Shown: positions 8,527 to 17,712 of the stretch, piece by piece
Layout: each line of letters starts with the position of its first letter
How positions within the stretch are numbered: the first letter of the stretch is position 1
Assembly: GCA_947623305.1 (NCBI GenBank)
Contig: CANQGQ010000005.1
Coordinates: 62,001-126,000 of the forward strand
Length of the DNA stretch: 64,000 nucleotides
Direction of reading: 5' to 3'
DNA from: an uncultured Alistipes sp.
Lineage (GTDB): Bacteria; Bacteroidota; Bacteroidia; Bacteroidales; Rikenellaceae
Notes under the pieces: model-generated
What the model was told of the DNA's origin: nothing
Database searches by the model: none
The model's input: the letters and a program-made list of their open reading frames with translations, nothing else
Position numbers and translations under genes: made by a program

Positions 8527-9526
8527 AAACACATTCGGAATCCTTCTTGCGGCGGTCGTCATCGTCGGCTCCGTCTTGCTCATCAGTCGTTACATTACCC
8601 GTCGGACGCCGATGATCGTGCAGGGTACGGTGGAGTGTACGACCTATCGGGCCTCGTCGAAGATCCCGGGCCGCATCGCAACGATGCTCGTCGAACAGGG
8701 CGATCGGGTAGAGCAGGGCCAGTTGCTCTACACCCTCACTACGCCCGAATTGAATGCCAAGCTGCAACAGGCCGAGGCGGTGAAGACGGCGGCTTCGGCC
8801 CTCGACGCTGCGGCTTTGGCCGGAGCGCGGACACAACAGATTCAGGCGGCCAAGAATATATGGCAAAAGGCGCAGGCCGGCACTGAGTTGGCCCGAAAAA
8901 CCTATGACCGCGTGAAGAGCTTATACGAACAAGGGGTTGTGCCGGCTCAGAAACTGGACGAAGCGACGGCCAATTACCAGGCGATGCAGGCTACGGAGCA
9001 GGCGGCCCATGCGGAATATCAACTGGCTTTGTCGGGTGCTCGTAAGGAGGACAAGGAGGCTGCCGCAGCGCGTGTTCTCCAAGCGCAGGGCGCGGTCGCC
9101 GAAGTGGAATCCTACATCGGCGATGCGCGGGTTTATGCGCCGGTAACGGGCGAGGTGTCGAGTGTCATCGCCGAAGCCGGCGAGTTGGTGGGCGAGGGGT
9201 ATCCGGTTGTTGCCATCCTCGATCTGTCCGATCGCTGGGTACTTTTCAATATCAAGGAGACGCTGCTGCCGGGCATCCGCATCGGCACCCGCATGGCAAG
9301 TTATGTTCCGGCCTTGGATCGCGACGTCGAATTGGAGGTTTCCTACATCTCGGCCCAAGCCGATTTCGCAACTTGGTCGGCGACACGCACCCAGGGCGGA
9401 TTCGATATCCGTACCTTCGCCGTGAAGGCGAAACCCGTGTCGGAAAACGAATTGCGTCCGGGCATGAGCGTTCTGGTGGACTGGGATAAGATCGACCGCC
9501 CGCCGAAAAAAGCGCGTCGCCGATGA
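8516..9526 (+). CDS. HlyD-family periplasmic adaptor (membrane fusion protein)
   Basis: A 336-residue adaptor with one N-terminal membrane helix (residues 7-26). The split lipoyl/biotinyl-like domain is seen as SKIPGRIATMLVEQGDRVEQGQ at about 48-69 and again near VYAPVTGEVSSVIAEAGELVGEG at about 204-226. An alpha-helical hairpin rich in A, Q, K and E runs between them, with a beta-barrel after. It should link the inner membrane permeases to the TolC partner. It overlaps the tolC-like gene by 11 bases and the next permease by 4 bases (ATGA), so the four genes form one operon. Confidence 0.92.
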   Translation: MNRKNTFGILLAAVVIVGSVLLISRYITRRTPMIVQGTVECTTYRASSKIPGRIATMLVEQGDRVEQGQLLYTLTTPELNAKLQQAEAVKTAASALDAAALAGARTQQIQAAKNIWQKAQAGTELARKTYDRVKSLYEQGVVPAQKLDEATANYQAMQATEQAAHAEYQLALSGARKEDKEAAAARVLQAQGAVAEVESYIGDARVYAPVTGEVSSVIAEAGELVGEGYPVVAILDLSDRWVLFNIKETLLPGIRIGTRMASYVPALDRDVELEVSYISAQADFATWSATRTQGGFDIRTFAVKAKPVSENELRPGMSVLVDWDKIDRPPKKARRR

Positions 9527-10701
9527 TCGGGTTCCTGCATCATACGGCTGCCGCGGCCCGCCGTGAAATCGGCCGAATCGCCGACTTGCGGATGTATCGG
9601 GTGTTGCTGTTCTATTTGCCGCTGGTCGCATTCGGATTTTTTGCCCTGTTTTTCAGCAAGGGAGTGGCCCGCAACATTCCGATCGCCGTGGTCGATAACG
9701 ACCGCACGGCACTTTCGCGAAAGTTGATCGAAATGATTGATGCGGCACCGACCCCCTATGTCGCCTATTCCGCGCAGTCGATGTCCGAGGGCGAACGGTT
9801 GATGCGTGAAGGGGCGATCATGGCGATCGTGTTGATTCCTGCCGATTTCGAAAAAAAAGTGCTCGGAAATGTGCCGGCACCGCTGGAGGCTTACATCACC
9901 GGAACGAACATCACGGTCAACGGTCTGTTGTCGAAGGACATCCAGACCGTCGTAACGACCTTTTCAGCCGGCGTGCAACTGCAGCTGTTCACGGCGCGCG
10001 GCATGTCCGAGGAGGAGGCGATGGCGCAGATTCTGCCCGTCCGGTTCGATCGGCATATCCTGTTCAACCCCTACATCAATTACGGCTATTATCTGGCCCC
10101 GAGCTTCATGCCCATGATGCTGTTGATATTGACGGTCATGGTTTCGGTCTTTGCGATCGGTACCGAACTCAAATACGGTACGGCCCGCGAGTGGCTGCAA
10201 TGCGGCGGAGATTCGATGGCGGCGGCGCTGACCGGCAAGCTGTTGCCCGTTACGGCGATTCTCGTGTTGCAGGCGTTCGTCATGCTGTTCATCCTGATCG
10301 GAATCGTCGGGGTGCCGTTGAACGGAAGTTTTGTCGTCATGGCGATCGGCACGCTCTGTTTCCTGTTGGGCTATCAGGCGCTTGCCGTTTTGATCGTCGC
10401 CCTGATGGCCAACATGCGGTTGGCGCTTTCGTTGGGCGGCGGCTATTCGGTGCTGGCCTTTACCTTTTCGGGGTTGACCTTTCCGGTCATGGCCATGTGG
10501 ACGCCGATGCGTTGGTTGAGCCGCTGCTTCCCGTTCACCTACTACACGGATTTGTTCATCGACCAGATGCTGCGCGGTGCGCCGGTCGCCTATTCGCTAC
10601 CGGATTTGGGGTATATGTCGCTGTTCGCCGTGCTGCCGATGCTTGTGCTGCCTCGGCTGCGCAAGGTTTGTACGGATTCGAATTATTGGGGGAGAGCGTG
10701 A
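9523..10701 (+). CDS. ABC-2 type permease (first of two)
   Basis: A 392-residue inner membrane protein of the ABC-2 family: one membrane helix near residues 24-44, a periplasmic domain of about 140 residues beginning with IPIAVVDNDRTALSRKL, then about five helices in the C-terminal half. This layout matches the YhhJ/YbhS/YbhR group, which work with HlyD-like adaptors in drug or lipid export. It starts with an ATGA overlap on the adaptor gene. No nucleotide-binding domain is present here or in the neighbouring genes. Confidence 0.88.
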   Translation: MIGFLHHTAAAARREIGRIADLRMYRVLLFYLPLVAFGFFALFFSKGVARNIPIAVVDNDRTALSRKLIEMIDAAPTPYVAYSAQSMSEGERLMREGAIMAIVLIPADFEKKVLGNVPAPLEAYITGTNITVNGLLSKDIQTVVTTFSAGVQLQLFTARGMSEEEAMAQILPVRFDRHILFNPYINYGYYLAPSFMPMMLLILTVMVSVFAIGTELKYGTAREWLQCGGDSMAAALTGKLLPVTAILVLQAFVMLFILIGIVGVPLNGSFVVMAIGTLCFLLGYQALAVLIVALMANMRLALSLGGGYSVLAFTFSGLTFPVMAMWTPMRWLSRCFPFTYYTDLFIDQMLRGAPVAYSLPDLGYMSLFAVLPMLVLPRLRKVCTDSNYWGRA

Positions 10702-10702
10702 T

Positions 10703-11974
10703 ATGAACCGATTGATCCGACAATTGAAATCCTACCGCGGTCAGTTCGCCGCGGTCGTCCGCAACGAATTTCGAACTGTTTTTACCGACGAGGGGGCGTT
10801 GTTGATTCTGGTTTTCGCGTTGTTGATCTATTCGACGACCTATTCGCTGGCTTACGGACCGCAGGTGTTGCGCAATGTGCCGATCGGGGTCATCGACAAC
10901 AGTCATACGGAGGCCAGCCGTCGGCTGACCTCCGCTTTCGATGCCGGCCCGAATACCTATGTGGCTTACGAACCGACCGATATGGAGGAGGCACGGGAAC
11001 TCTTCTTCCAGCGCCGGATTTACGGAATCGTCTACATACCGGAGAATTACGAGCGCCGTTTGTTGGATGGCGAGCAGGCCGATGTGGCGATTTATGCCGA
11101 TGCCAGTTACTTCTTGATGTATCGGCAGGTTTTTCAGGAGTTGGTCTCCGCGATCGGGCTGACCGGAGCGACGGTCGGATTGCGACGCCTGGTCGCTCAC
11201 GGCACCGAACTTCCTCAAGCCGAAGCGGCCGTGCAGCCGGTCGTCTATCAGTCGCACAATCTTTTCAACCCCTATCTCGGCTATGGGTCGTTCGCCATGC
11301 CTGCGATCATCATCGTCATCATCCAGCAAACCTTGCTGGTCGGAATCGGAATGATCGGCGGCACATGGTGGGAAAAGGGCCTCTATCGACGTTTGTGTCC
11401 GGTCGGTCGCCGGCGGATGTCGACTTTACCGATTGTGGTGGGACGGGCATCGGTCTATTTATTGATTTACGGCATTACGCTCTCCTATATTCTCGGCGTG
11501 CATTACAAGCTGTTCCATTATCCGGACAACGGAACGACCGGTGCCGTCATCGTCTTCATGGCGCTCTATCTGTCGGCGGCGATCGCTTTCGGGTTGGCGT
11601 TATCGACGCTGTTCCGTACGCGGGAAAGCTCGCTGCTCTTGCTGCTTTGGACGTCGATTCCCGTGTTGATGTTGAGCGGCGTTTCGTTCCCGCGGGAGGG
11701 AATCCCTCCGCTCCTCTACCGATTCGGACGGCTGCTTCCGAGCAGTTCGGCCATCGACGGATTCATTCGCATCCGTTCGATGGGGGCTTCGCTCGCCGAG
11801 GTGCTTCCCGAAATTCGAACGCTGGCGATTCTTACGGTAATTTATGGCGGGTTGGCCCTTTTCGGCACCCATTGGGTTTTGTGCCGGACGTGCATCGAAC
11901 GACCGGACAAGATGAAAAAAACGGTGCGGACGACCGAGGATGAAATCGCGCCTGCACCTGTATCGAAAAATTGA
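10703..11974 (+). CDS. ABC-2 type permease (second of two)
   Basis: A 423-residue paralogue of the preceding gene with the same plan: N-terminal helix (about 33-53), periplasmic domain starting with VPIGVIDNSHTEASRRL, and about five C-terminal helices. The two probably form a heterodimer. The start at 10703 lies one base after the previous stop codon. The hydrophilic C-terminal tail (about 25 residues, KKTVRTTEDE...) is cytoplasmic. The gene converges with the phosphoethanolamine transferase gene only 10 bases away and no hairpin is visible between them. Confidence 0.88.
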   Translation: MNRLIRQLKSYRGQFAAVVRNEFRTVFTDEGALLILVFALLIYSTTYSLAYGPQVLRNVPIGVIDNSHTEASRRLTSAFDAGPNTYVAYEPTDMEEARELFFQRRIYGIVYIPENYERRLLDGEQADVAIYADASYFLMYRQVFQELVSAIGLTGATVGLRRLVAHGTELPQAEAAVQPVVYQSHNLFNPYLGYGSFAMPAIIIVIIQQTLLVGIGMIGGTWWEKGLYRRLCPVGRRRMSTLPIVVGRASVYLLIYGITLSYILGVHYKLFHYPDNGTTGAVIVFMALYLSAAIAFGLALSTLFRTRESSLLLLLWTSIPVLMLSGVSFPREGIPPLLYRFGRLLPSSSAIDGFIRIRSMGASLAEVLPEIRTLAILTVIYGGLALFGTHWVLCRTCIERPDKMKKTVRTTEDEIAPAPVSKN

Positions 11975-11984
11975 CTGGCTTCGT

Positions 11985-13694
11985 TTACGGTTCGATGCCG
12001 AATTGCTGGAAAACCGTATCGTCGTGCTCGTCGAGGCCCGTTTTGCGGAACGGGACGGCTTCGTTGTGGTCATTCAGATAGGAGCGGGGCGCCGCATGGT
12101 CGAACTCGGCGCTGACCATTGAGACCGACCGATCCAGATAACGGCTTTCGATGGAGGCGATGTCAGCTATCGTGTGGAACATCATGTGGGTCGTGGATGC
12201 CCCCATGCGATTCGCCTCGGCGGCAGCGGCTTTCTGCGGAAAGGCCCGCCGATACTCCTTCGAAAACCAAGCTAACGATGCCACATACAACTGATAGGCG
12301 GTCGTGGTGGGCGAGGCATGCAGGAACCGCCCCCGATCATCGTCGAAAAGGTCTTCGCCGTGGTCGGCGCAATAAAGCAGCGCCGAAGCGGTTCCGTCGA
12401 GCGAATGCAGGTATTCGATCGTTCGGGCCAGAAAATGGTCGGTGTACAGGATCGAATTGTCGTAAGCGTTGCGAAGCATTTCGACATGGGCGGCCGAAAT
12501 AGCAACGTCATCGTCGGGCAGGAAACGGGCGAATTCGCGCGGATAACGCTGGTGATAGCTGAAGTGCGAGCCGTAGCAATGCAGAATGAAAAAGAGTTTC
12601 TGCGACCGGCTTTCCGCGACGGCCTGCTGCATCGCTTCGAGCAGCTGCATGTCGTGGCGCGGCGAATCGAGGTAGATGACGTGATCGGCATCGTGAGCCA
12701 GTTTGTCGATCATGGCCCCCTGGGGCGACTGGTTGGAGATGAACCAGGTTTCGAATCCCGCCTCGTTGAACAGAGCGGGCAACCCTTTGCGACGATAGAG
12801 TTCGTTGTGGCTGTCGGTAGCGATAGACGACAGGAACAACGGCACGCTCTTGTGGGTCGTATTGCTCTGTGTCAGGATGTTGCGGAACACGATCAACGAA
12901 TCTGTGCGCATCAGTTCGGGCGTCGTTTCGCGTTCGTATCCGTAAAGCTGCCAACTCATCGCCCGCGAGGCTTCGCCGATGACATAGACATAGATTTCCC
13001 GTCCGGCTACGCTGTCGCTGCGAACGGCATCGTAGGTGAAGCCGGCCGAAGTTTCGGCGAACTCGGATACTTTGCGGAATTCCGATGCGCAGATGCCCAT
13101 GTTATAGAAAGCGTTGATCGGAAAAATCTCGTCGCGCAGCACGTGCTTTTCCTCACTGACGCGATAGGCGGGCCACAGAAGCAGCAACCCGACGGAAAAT
13201 AGGGCGGCGCCGGTCAGCCCCATGATGATGCGGGCCGTGTGGGAGAGGTAACGGCGATGGCCGATTTCCCGTGCGGCGAGCCACAGCAGCGGCACATAAA
13301 GAATTACGACTAAAATGACCGAAGGGTAGATGTTGGACAATAGCTCGCCTGCTTCGCCCGGATTGGTGGTCAGCACGTTGGTGAACATGTCGGTCGCGAT
13401 GACCGAGTTGCCGAAAAGGTAGAGCAGGACGATTTGAAACGCGGCCACGAACAGAAACGGGAATGCTAACCAGATTTGGATTCCCGAGCGCCGCAAAGCG
13501 ACGCTCCACATCATATAGAACCCCAACGGCAGAAGAATCGAAGCCTCGGTAGTCCATATCGAATAATGTTCGGTATAGGCGAGGATGCAGTTGGGGATGA
13601 TCAATGCCATGCACAGATAGATGGCCAACAGCACGCTGAACCGGCTGCGCGTTTTGATTCTGTGCGATTTATGCGTTTTTTCCGCTTCGTTCAT
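11985..13694 (-). CDS. Lipid A-type phosphoethanolamine transferase (EptA/sulfatase-fold family)
   Basis: About 569 residues: roughly five N-terminal membrane helices, then a periplasmic alkaline phosphatase-fold domain. Catalytic signatures are IGEASRAMSWQLYGY (metal site), QSNTTHKSVP holding the likely threonine nucleophile, and CADHGEDLFDD. The enzyme would move phosphoethanolamine from phosphatidylethanolamine to lipid A or another surface glycan, lowering negative charge and binding of cationic peptides. The ATG at 13694 is preferred over an in-frame TTG at 13709. It lies 61 bases downstream of the YtfJ-like gene on the same strand and may be co-transcribed. Confidence 0.86.
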   Translation of the reverse strand: MNEAEKTHKSHRIKTRSRFSVLLAIYLCMALIIPNCILAYTEHYSIWTTEASILLPLGFYMMWSVALRRSGIQIWLAFPFLFVAAFQIVLLYLFGNSVIATDMFTNVLTTNPGEAGELLSNIYPSVILVVILYVPLLWLAAREIGHRRYLSHTARIIMGLTGAALFSVGLLLLWPAYRVSEEKHVLRDEIFPINAFYNMGICASEFRKVSEFAETSAGFTYDAVRSDSVAGREIYVYVIGEASRAMSWQLYGYERETTPELMRTDSLIVFRNILTQSNTTHKSVPLFLSSIATDSHNELYRRKGLPALFNEAGFETWFISNQSPQGAMIDKLAHDADHVIYLDSPRHDMQLLEAMQQAVAESRSQKLFFILHCYGSHFSYHQRYPREFARFLPDDDVAISAAHVEMLRNAYDNSILYTDHFLARTIEYLHSLDGTASALLYCADHGEDLFDDDRGRFLHASPTTTAYQLYVASLAWFSKEYRRAFPQKAAAAEANRMGASTTHMMFHTIADIASIESRYLDRSVSMVSAEFDHAAPRSYLNDHNEAVPFRKTGLDEHDDTVFQQFGIEP

Positions 13695-13755
13695 ATTCCG
13701 CGTTATCAATACGGTCGTTTCATGGTCGAAGCCGTCGCCGCATACGGACCGATGG

Positions 13756-14274
13756 TTATTTGTATTGTTCGATCAATTGATAGAACGCCTGTTGATCCTC
13801 TTCCGTCAGTTCCCCTTTGCGCATGAATACCAGCTCGCCCGCCTTGTCGACGAACAGCAGCACGAACTGGTCGTTGCAGTCGCCCAATCCCCATTCTCGG
13901 GGCAGGATGCGGTCGGTGTCCATCAATACGAGCGCGCCGTTTTTCGCCGTACGTTTACGGGCGATGCTGCGGATGGGGCCGTTCGGATACCAGGTGTCTT
14001 TGGCGTTGATGATGCCGAATCCGTAGATTTCGGGGCTTTCGGCCCGATGGTTTTCCTCTAATTCATAGGTGAACGCCTCATTTTGTTTGCGGGCGTCGGG
14101 ATCGACGTAGAAGATCATCAGATTTTTTTCGCCGTAGTGGGGAAGTTGGGTCGGATTTTTGTTCAGGTCGCTGATCTCGACATTCGAGACTTTGCGGGGC
14201 AGGTCTTGCGCGGTCGCAACCGCAGTCGTGAGCGTAAAGGCCGTTAACATCAGGACGATTTTCATCTGCTTCAT
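13756..14274 (-). CDS. YtfJ-like periplasmic thioredoxin-fold protein
   Basis: A 172-residue exported protein (signal peptide to about residue 22, ending ATAQ). The remainder resembles the small YtfJ family: a thioredoxin-like beta-alpha fold without the CxxC pair, with LMIFYVDPDARKQNEAF at about 52-68 and a C-terminal segment FVLLFVDKAGELVFMRKGEL followed by an acidic helix. YtfJ proteins have no well established function. An alternative ATG at 14265 is possible. A -7 box lies 38 bases upstream. The neighbour downstream is the phosphoethanolamine transferase. Confidence 0.6.
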   Translation of the reverse strand: MKQMKIVLMLTAFTLTTAVATAQDLPRKVSNVEISDLNKNPTQLPHYGEKNLMIFYVDPDARKQNEAFTYELEENHRAESPEIYGFGIINAKDTWYPNGPIRSIARKRTAKNGALVLMDTDRILPREWGLGDCNDQFVLLFVDKAGELVFMRKGELTEEDQQAFYQLIEQYK

Positions 14275-14311
14275 AATCGACTGTTTTTTATTCCGAATGG
14301 AAGAATCGACG

Positions 14312-14319
14312 CAAAGTTA
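14312..14319 (-). promoter_or_regulatory. Promoter -7 box for the YtfJ-like gene
   Basis: Reads TAACTTTG on the minus strand, a full match to TAnnTTTG, with a leader of about 30 bases. No good -33 TTG is seen. Confidence 0.55.
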
Positions 14320-14433
14320 CGATTTTTTCCGGAAACGAGCCGCTTTCGGAGAAGGGTTATTTTTGTTCCGATGGTCGGCTTTTTTATCGGAAATAGGGTA
14401 ATGAAGCACGCGCCCGTATTTCCGGACCTCTGA

Positions 14434-15315
14434 TTAAAAATCCAGACCGAAGCTGAAACTGTATGTGTTGTGGAACAGCGTCTCCTTCGCGGCGAACAGA
14501 TAGGCGAAATCGAGCCGCAAGTGCAGGAACCGGATGCCTGCTCCCACCGATGCGTATTTGGGATAGTAATCGGATCGTTCGCCGTAGTGGTAGCCGGCAC
14601 GGAGTTGCACGAATTGCATCAGATTGTACTCTGCGCCGATCGACCATTGGAATCCGCGTACGGCAGCCGGATTGAAATAGTAGCCGAAGTCGGTGCCCAC
14701 CGTAATTTCATGGGCATCGGTCAGAAAGGTGTCCAGTGCGATGCCGGCCGTGCAGTTCACCGGCAGTACGTAATCCGAATGATTGAAATAACCGCCTATA
14801 TCGGCGATTTTGGCTCCGACCCGCAAGGTCGAATAGGTGCCGACATTTTCGAGCGGATGCGACCAGGCCCCGCACAGATCGAAAGCAAGTGCATCGGCTT
14901 GTGCGTCGGGGCGTTTCAGATGCGTATAGCGGGCCACGATGCCGATGCCCCATTCGGCTCCGATGCGGCGGGAATAGCCTAAATCGAGTGCTTTGTCGTT
15001 GTTGCCTTTTTCGCGCAGATATTGGCGCCAGCCGATGTGCGAGAAATTTCGCTGACCGAATCGGCCGGTTCCCGATACGGAATAGAAGTCGTAGTCGTTC
15101 TGTTTGTAGTAGGAGGATGAAATTTGCAACGGCGATGTCGAAAAGGCAGCCATCGCCGGATTGTCGTATAGGGTGTGCGATGCGCCGATCGTGGTCATGG
15201 TCAAGCCGCCCATGCCCAACGACTTGGCATCGGGACTGACCGGCATAAGTTCCTGTGCGTGAGCACTGAAAGCGCAGCAGATGCAAAGCATCGAAATGGA
15301 TAGAAGCTTTTTCAT
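14434..15315 (-). CDS. PorV/PorQ-type outer membrane beta-barrel protein
   Basis: A 293-residue protein with signal peptide (MKKLLSISMLCICCAFSAHA) and a FadL-like barrel, recognised by SPDAKSLGMGGLTMTTIG just after cleavage, YDNPAMAAF, and a terminal FSFGLDF. In Bacteroidetes, PorV and PorQ help deliver type IX secretion cargo to the surface, but many paralogues are not linked to T9SS genes, and none are seen here. The ATG at 15315 is only about six bases from a full promoter, so the mRNA appears leaderless. It is monocistronic. Confidence 0.78.
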   Translation of the reverse strand: MKKLLSISMLCICCAFSAHAQELMPVSPDAKSLGMGGLTMTTIGASHTLYDNPAMAAFSTSPLQISSSYYKQNDYDFYSVSGTGRFGQRNFSHIGWRQYLREKGNNDKALDLGYSRRIGAEWGIGIVARYTHLKRPDAQADALAFDLCGAWSHPLENVGTYSTLRVGAKIADIGGYFNHSDYVLPVNCTAGIALDTFLTDAHEITVGTDFGYYFNPAAVRGFQWSIGAEYNLMQFVQLRAGYHYGERSDYYPKYASVGAGIRFLHLRLDFAYLFAAKETLFHNTYSFSFGLDF

Positions 15316-15320
15316 GGCTC

Positions 15321-15351
15321 CAAAGATACGAAAAGTTGAGCGCAGAAGCAA
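15321..15351 (-). promoter_or_regulatory. Full Bacteroidetes promoter touching the PorV-type start codon
   Basis: On the minus strand, TTG (15351-15349), a 20-base spacer, then TATCTTTG (15328-15321). Transcription should begin about 6 bases past the box, at or within a few bases of the ATG at 15315. Confidence 0.7.
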
Positions 15352-15450
15352 GCGTCAGCTTGATTATGCCGAGACGAAGTGTCTTCAGCGAAGCTAAAGA
15401 TAACAAAAAAGATGCAATATCGTTTTTCAGAGGAATTTCGACCGAATGAA

Positions 15451-15484
15451 AAAAACGTACGACCTTGAAAGTCGTACGTTTTTC
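15451..15484 (-). terminator. Terminator after fabG
   Basis: A 13-bp perfect stem (15451-15463 with 15471-15483) including flanking A/T runs around a 7-base loop. On the minus strand it lies 25 bases past the fabG stop and ends in a T-run. Confidence 0.85.
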
Positions 15485-15508
15485 GTTTGCCGAACCGGTT
15501 CGGGCGGT

Positions 15509-16255
15509 TTAGCAGTTCATGGCGCCGCAGCAATGGATGACCTGTCCGCTGACATACGACGACAAGTCCGATGCGAGGAACAGGGCCACTTTGGCGACGT
15601 CTTCGGGCGTGCCGCCGCGACGGAGCGGAATCTGTTTGTTCCACTCTTCCTTGACCGAATCGGGCAGTTGGGCGGTCATGTCGGTGAGGATGAATCCCGG
15701 GGCGATGCAGTTCGCACGGATACCGCGCGGCCCCATCTCCTTGGCGATGGATTTCGCTAAACCGATCAAGCCGGCTTTGGAAGCCGAGTAGTTGCACTGG
15801 CCCGCGTTGCCGCTTACGCCGACGACCGACGACATGTTGATGATCGAGCCGCCGCGCTGACGGGCCATGACCGGCGTAACGGCGTGAATGAAGTTGAAAG
15901 CCGATTTGAGGTTGACCGTCAGGACGGCATCCCATTGTGCTTCGGACATGCGCATCATCAGACCGTCTTTCGTGATGCCGGCATTGTTGACGAGCACGTC
16001 GATACGGCCGAAATCCTTCACGATTTCGTCGATGACCTTGTGCGTCTCTTCGAAATTGGCCGCGTTCGAAGCATATCCTTTGGCTTTTACGCCCAATGCG
16101 GCGATTTCGGCTTCGGTCGCCTTCCCGTTTTCGTCGATGACGAGGTCGGTGAATGCCACATCGGCGCCCTCTTTGGCGAATTGCAAGGCGATGGCTTTGC
16201 CGATTCCGCGGGCGGCGCCCGTGATGACGGCTACTTTACCTTCGAGTAATCCCAT
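15509..16255 (-). CDS. fabG: 3-oxoacyl-ACP reductase
   Basis: A 248-residue short-chain dehydrogenase for the first reduction of fatty-acid elongation. It shows the NADPH-binding [12 protein letters not shown] at about 12-23, [14 protein letters not shown] at about 91-104 (typical FabG wording), the catalytic Ser (SSVVG), YSASK (Tyr/Lys) and a [11 protein letters not shown] loop near 190. The frame stays open 58 codons upstream, but family alignment and the -7 box at 16312-16319 fix the start at 16255. It diverges from glyA across 160 bases and ends at a strong hairpin. Confidence 0.9.
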   Translation of the reverse strand: MGLLEGKVAVITGAARGIGKAIALQFAKEGADVAFTDLVIDENGKATEAEIAALGVKAKGYASNAANFEETHKVIDEIVKDFGRIDVLVNNAGITKDGLMMRMSEAQWDAVLTVNLKSAFNFIHAVTPVMARQRGGSIINMSSVVGVSGNAGQCNYSASKAGLIGLAKSIAKEMGPRGIRANCIAPGFILTDMTAQLPDSVKEEWNKQIPLRRGGTPEDVAKVALFLASDLSSYVSGQVIHCCGAMNC

Positions 16256-16311
16256 GATTCTAAATGTATTAAAAGTTTCGTTGTTTGCGTCGTGTCCATC
16301 GAAAGGATGGA

Positions 16312-16319
16312 CAAAGTTA
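16312..16319 (-). promoter_or_regulatory. Promoter -7 box for fabG
   Basis: TAACTTTG on the minus strand, 57 bases upstream of the fabG ATG and inside the spurious upstream extension of the frame. Confidence 0.55.
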
Positions 16320-16371
16320 CGAAAAATTTCCGGAAACCCGCTTTTGTGCATGGATTTTCGCCGAATATTGC

Positions 16372-16379
16372 TAACTTTA
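16372..16379 (+). promoter_or_regulatory. Probable -7 box for glyA
   Basis: TAACTTTA differs from TAnnTTTG only in the last base and lies 37 bases before the glyA ATG. The fabG and glyA boxes point away from each other, 52 bases apart. Confidence 0.45.
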
Positions 16380-16415
16380 CACACGGAAAAGCAAACTAAA
16401 TATATCCGTTTCGAT

Positions 16416-17696
16416 ATGAAAAGAGACAACCGGATTTTCGAATTGATCGCGGCCGAACGTGCGCGCCAGACATGCGGAATCGAGTTGATCGCTTCGGAAA
16501 ATTTCGTCAGCGATCAGGTGTTGGAGGCCATGGGCTCCGTGTTGACCAACAAATACGCCGAAGGCTATCCGGCAGCCCGTTATTACGGAGGGTGCGAGGT
16601 GGTCGACCAGGTCGAGTCGTTGGCCATCGAGCGCATCTGCAAACTTTACGGGGCCGAATATGCCAATGTGCAACCCCATTCCGGCGCGCAGGCGAACATG
16701 GCCGTATTCTTTGCGGTCATGAATCCGGGCGATACCTTCATGGGGCTCGATCTGGCGCATGGCGGCCATTTGTCGCACGGTTCGCCGGTCAATCTGTCGG
16801 GCAAATATTTCAAGGTGGTCAGTTACGGGCTCGACGAAGCGACCGGACGCATTGATTATGATGCACTGGAAAAGTCGGCACGTGCATGTCATCCGAAACT
16901 GATCGTCGGGGGCGCATCGGCTTACTCGCGCGAATGGGATTACCGACGGATGCGGGCTATAGCCGATGAAGTCGGTGCCTTGTTGATGATCGACATGGCG
17001 CATACGGCCGGTCTGATTGCTGCCGGATTGTTGGACAATCCGGTGCAATACGCCCATATCGTAACGTCGACGACGCACAAGACCCTGCGCGGCCCGCGCG
17101 GCGGCATCATTTTGATGGGGAAGGATTTCGACAATCCGTGGGGGCTGACGACCCCGAAAGGCGTTGTCAAGAAGATGTCCCAGCTGATCAATTCGGCCGT
17201 TTTTCCCGGTATTCAGGGTGGCCCGCTGGAACATGTCATTGCCGCGAAAGCCGTCGCATTCGGCGAAGCGTTGGAACCCTCCTACAAGGAGTATCAACTG
17301 CAGGTACAGCGCAATGCGAAGGCGATGGCCGACGCATTCGTCCGCCGAGGCTATAAAATCGTGTCGGGCGGAACGGACAACCATCTGATGTTGGTCGACT
17401 TGCGTACAAAATTCCCCGAACTGACCGGCAAACAGGCCGAAAAAGCGCTCGTGGCAGCCGATATTACGACCAATAAGAATATGGTGCCGTTCGACAGCCG
17501 TTCGCCGTTCCAGACTTCGGGCCTGCGTTTCGGTACGCCGGCCATCACGACGCGCGGGCTGAAAGAGGACAAGATGGAGCCGATCGTCGGATTGATCGAC
17601 CGCGTGTTGCAGCATCCCGATAGCGAGGAGACGATCGAAGCGGTACGCAAGGAGGTCAATGCGTTGATGGCGGATTATCCGCTGTTCGCTTGGTAA
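16416..17696 (+). CDS. glyA: Serine hydroxymethyltransferase
   Basis: A 426-residue PLP enzyme converting serine and tetrahydrofolate to glycine and methylene-tetrahydrofolate. Clear signatures are [20 protein letters not shown] at the N-terminus, [15 protein letters not shown], the PLP lysine in [15 protein letters not shown], and [14 protein letters not shown] near the C-terminus. Length is normal for the family. I place the start at [11 protein letters not shown] (16416), just after the -7 box; the longer upstream frame covers the promoter. The DUF2461 gene follows 16 bases later and is probably co-transcribed. Confidence 0.97.
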   Translation: MKRDNRIFELIAAERARQTCGIELIASENFVSDQVLEAMGSVLTNKYAEGYPAARYYGGCEVVDQVESLAIERICKLYGAEYANVQPHSGAQANMAVFFAVMNPGDTFMGLDLAHGGHLSHGSPVNLSGKYFKVVSYGLDEATGRIDYDALEKSARACHPKLIVGGASAYSREWDYRRMRAIADEVGALLMIDMAHTAGLIAAGLLDNPVQYAHIVTSTTHKTLRGPRGGIILMGKDFDNPWGLTTPKGVVKKMSQLINSAVFPGIQGGPLEHVIAAKAVAFGEALEPSYKEYQLQVQRNAKAMADAFVRRGYKIVSGGTDNHLMLVDLRTKFPELTGKQAEKALVAADITTNKNMVPFDSRSPFQTSGLRFGTPAITTRGLKEDKMEPIVGLIDRVLQHPDSEETIEAVRKEVNALMADYPLFAW

Positions 17697-17712
17697 AAAG
17701 TTCGAACGGCGT

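Noticed and set aside
14434..15315. Type IX secretion component
   Set aside because: PorV-like proteins are widespread; no other T9SS gene or C-terminal sorting-domain cargo is seen in the window.
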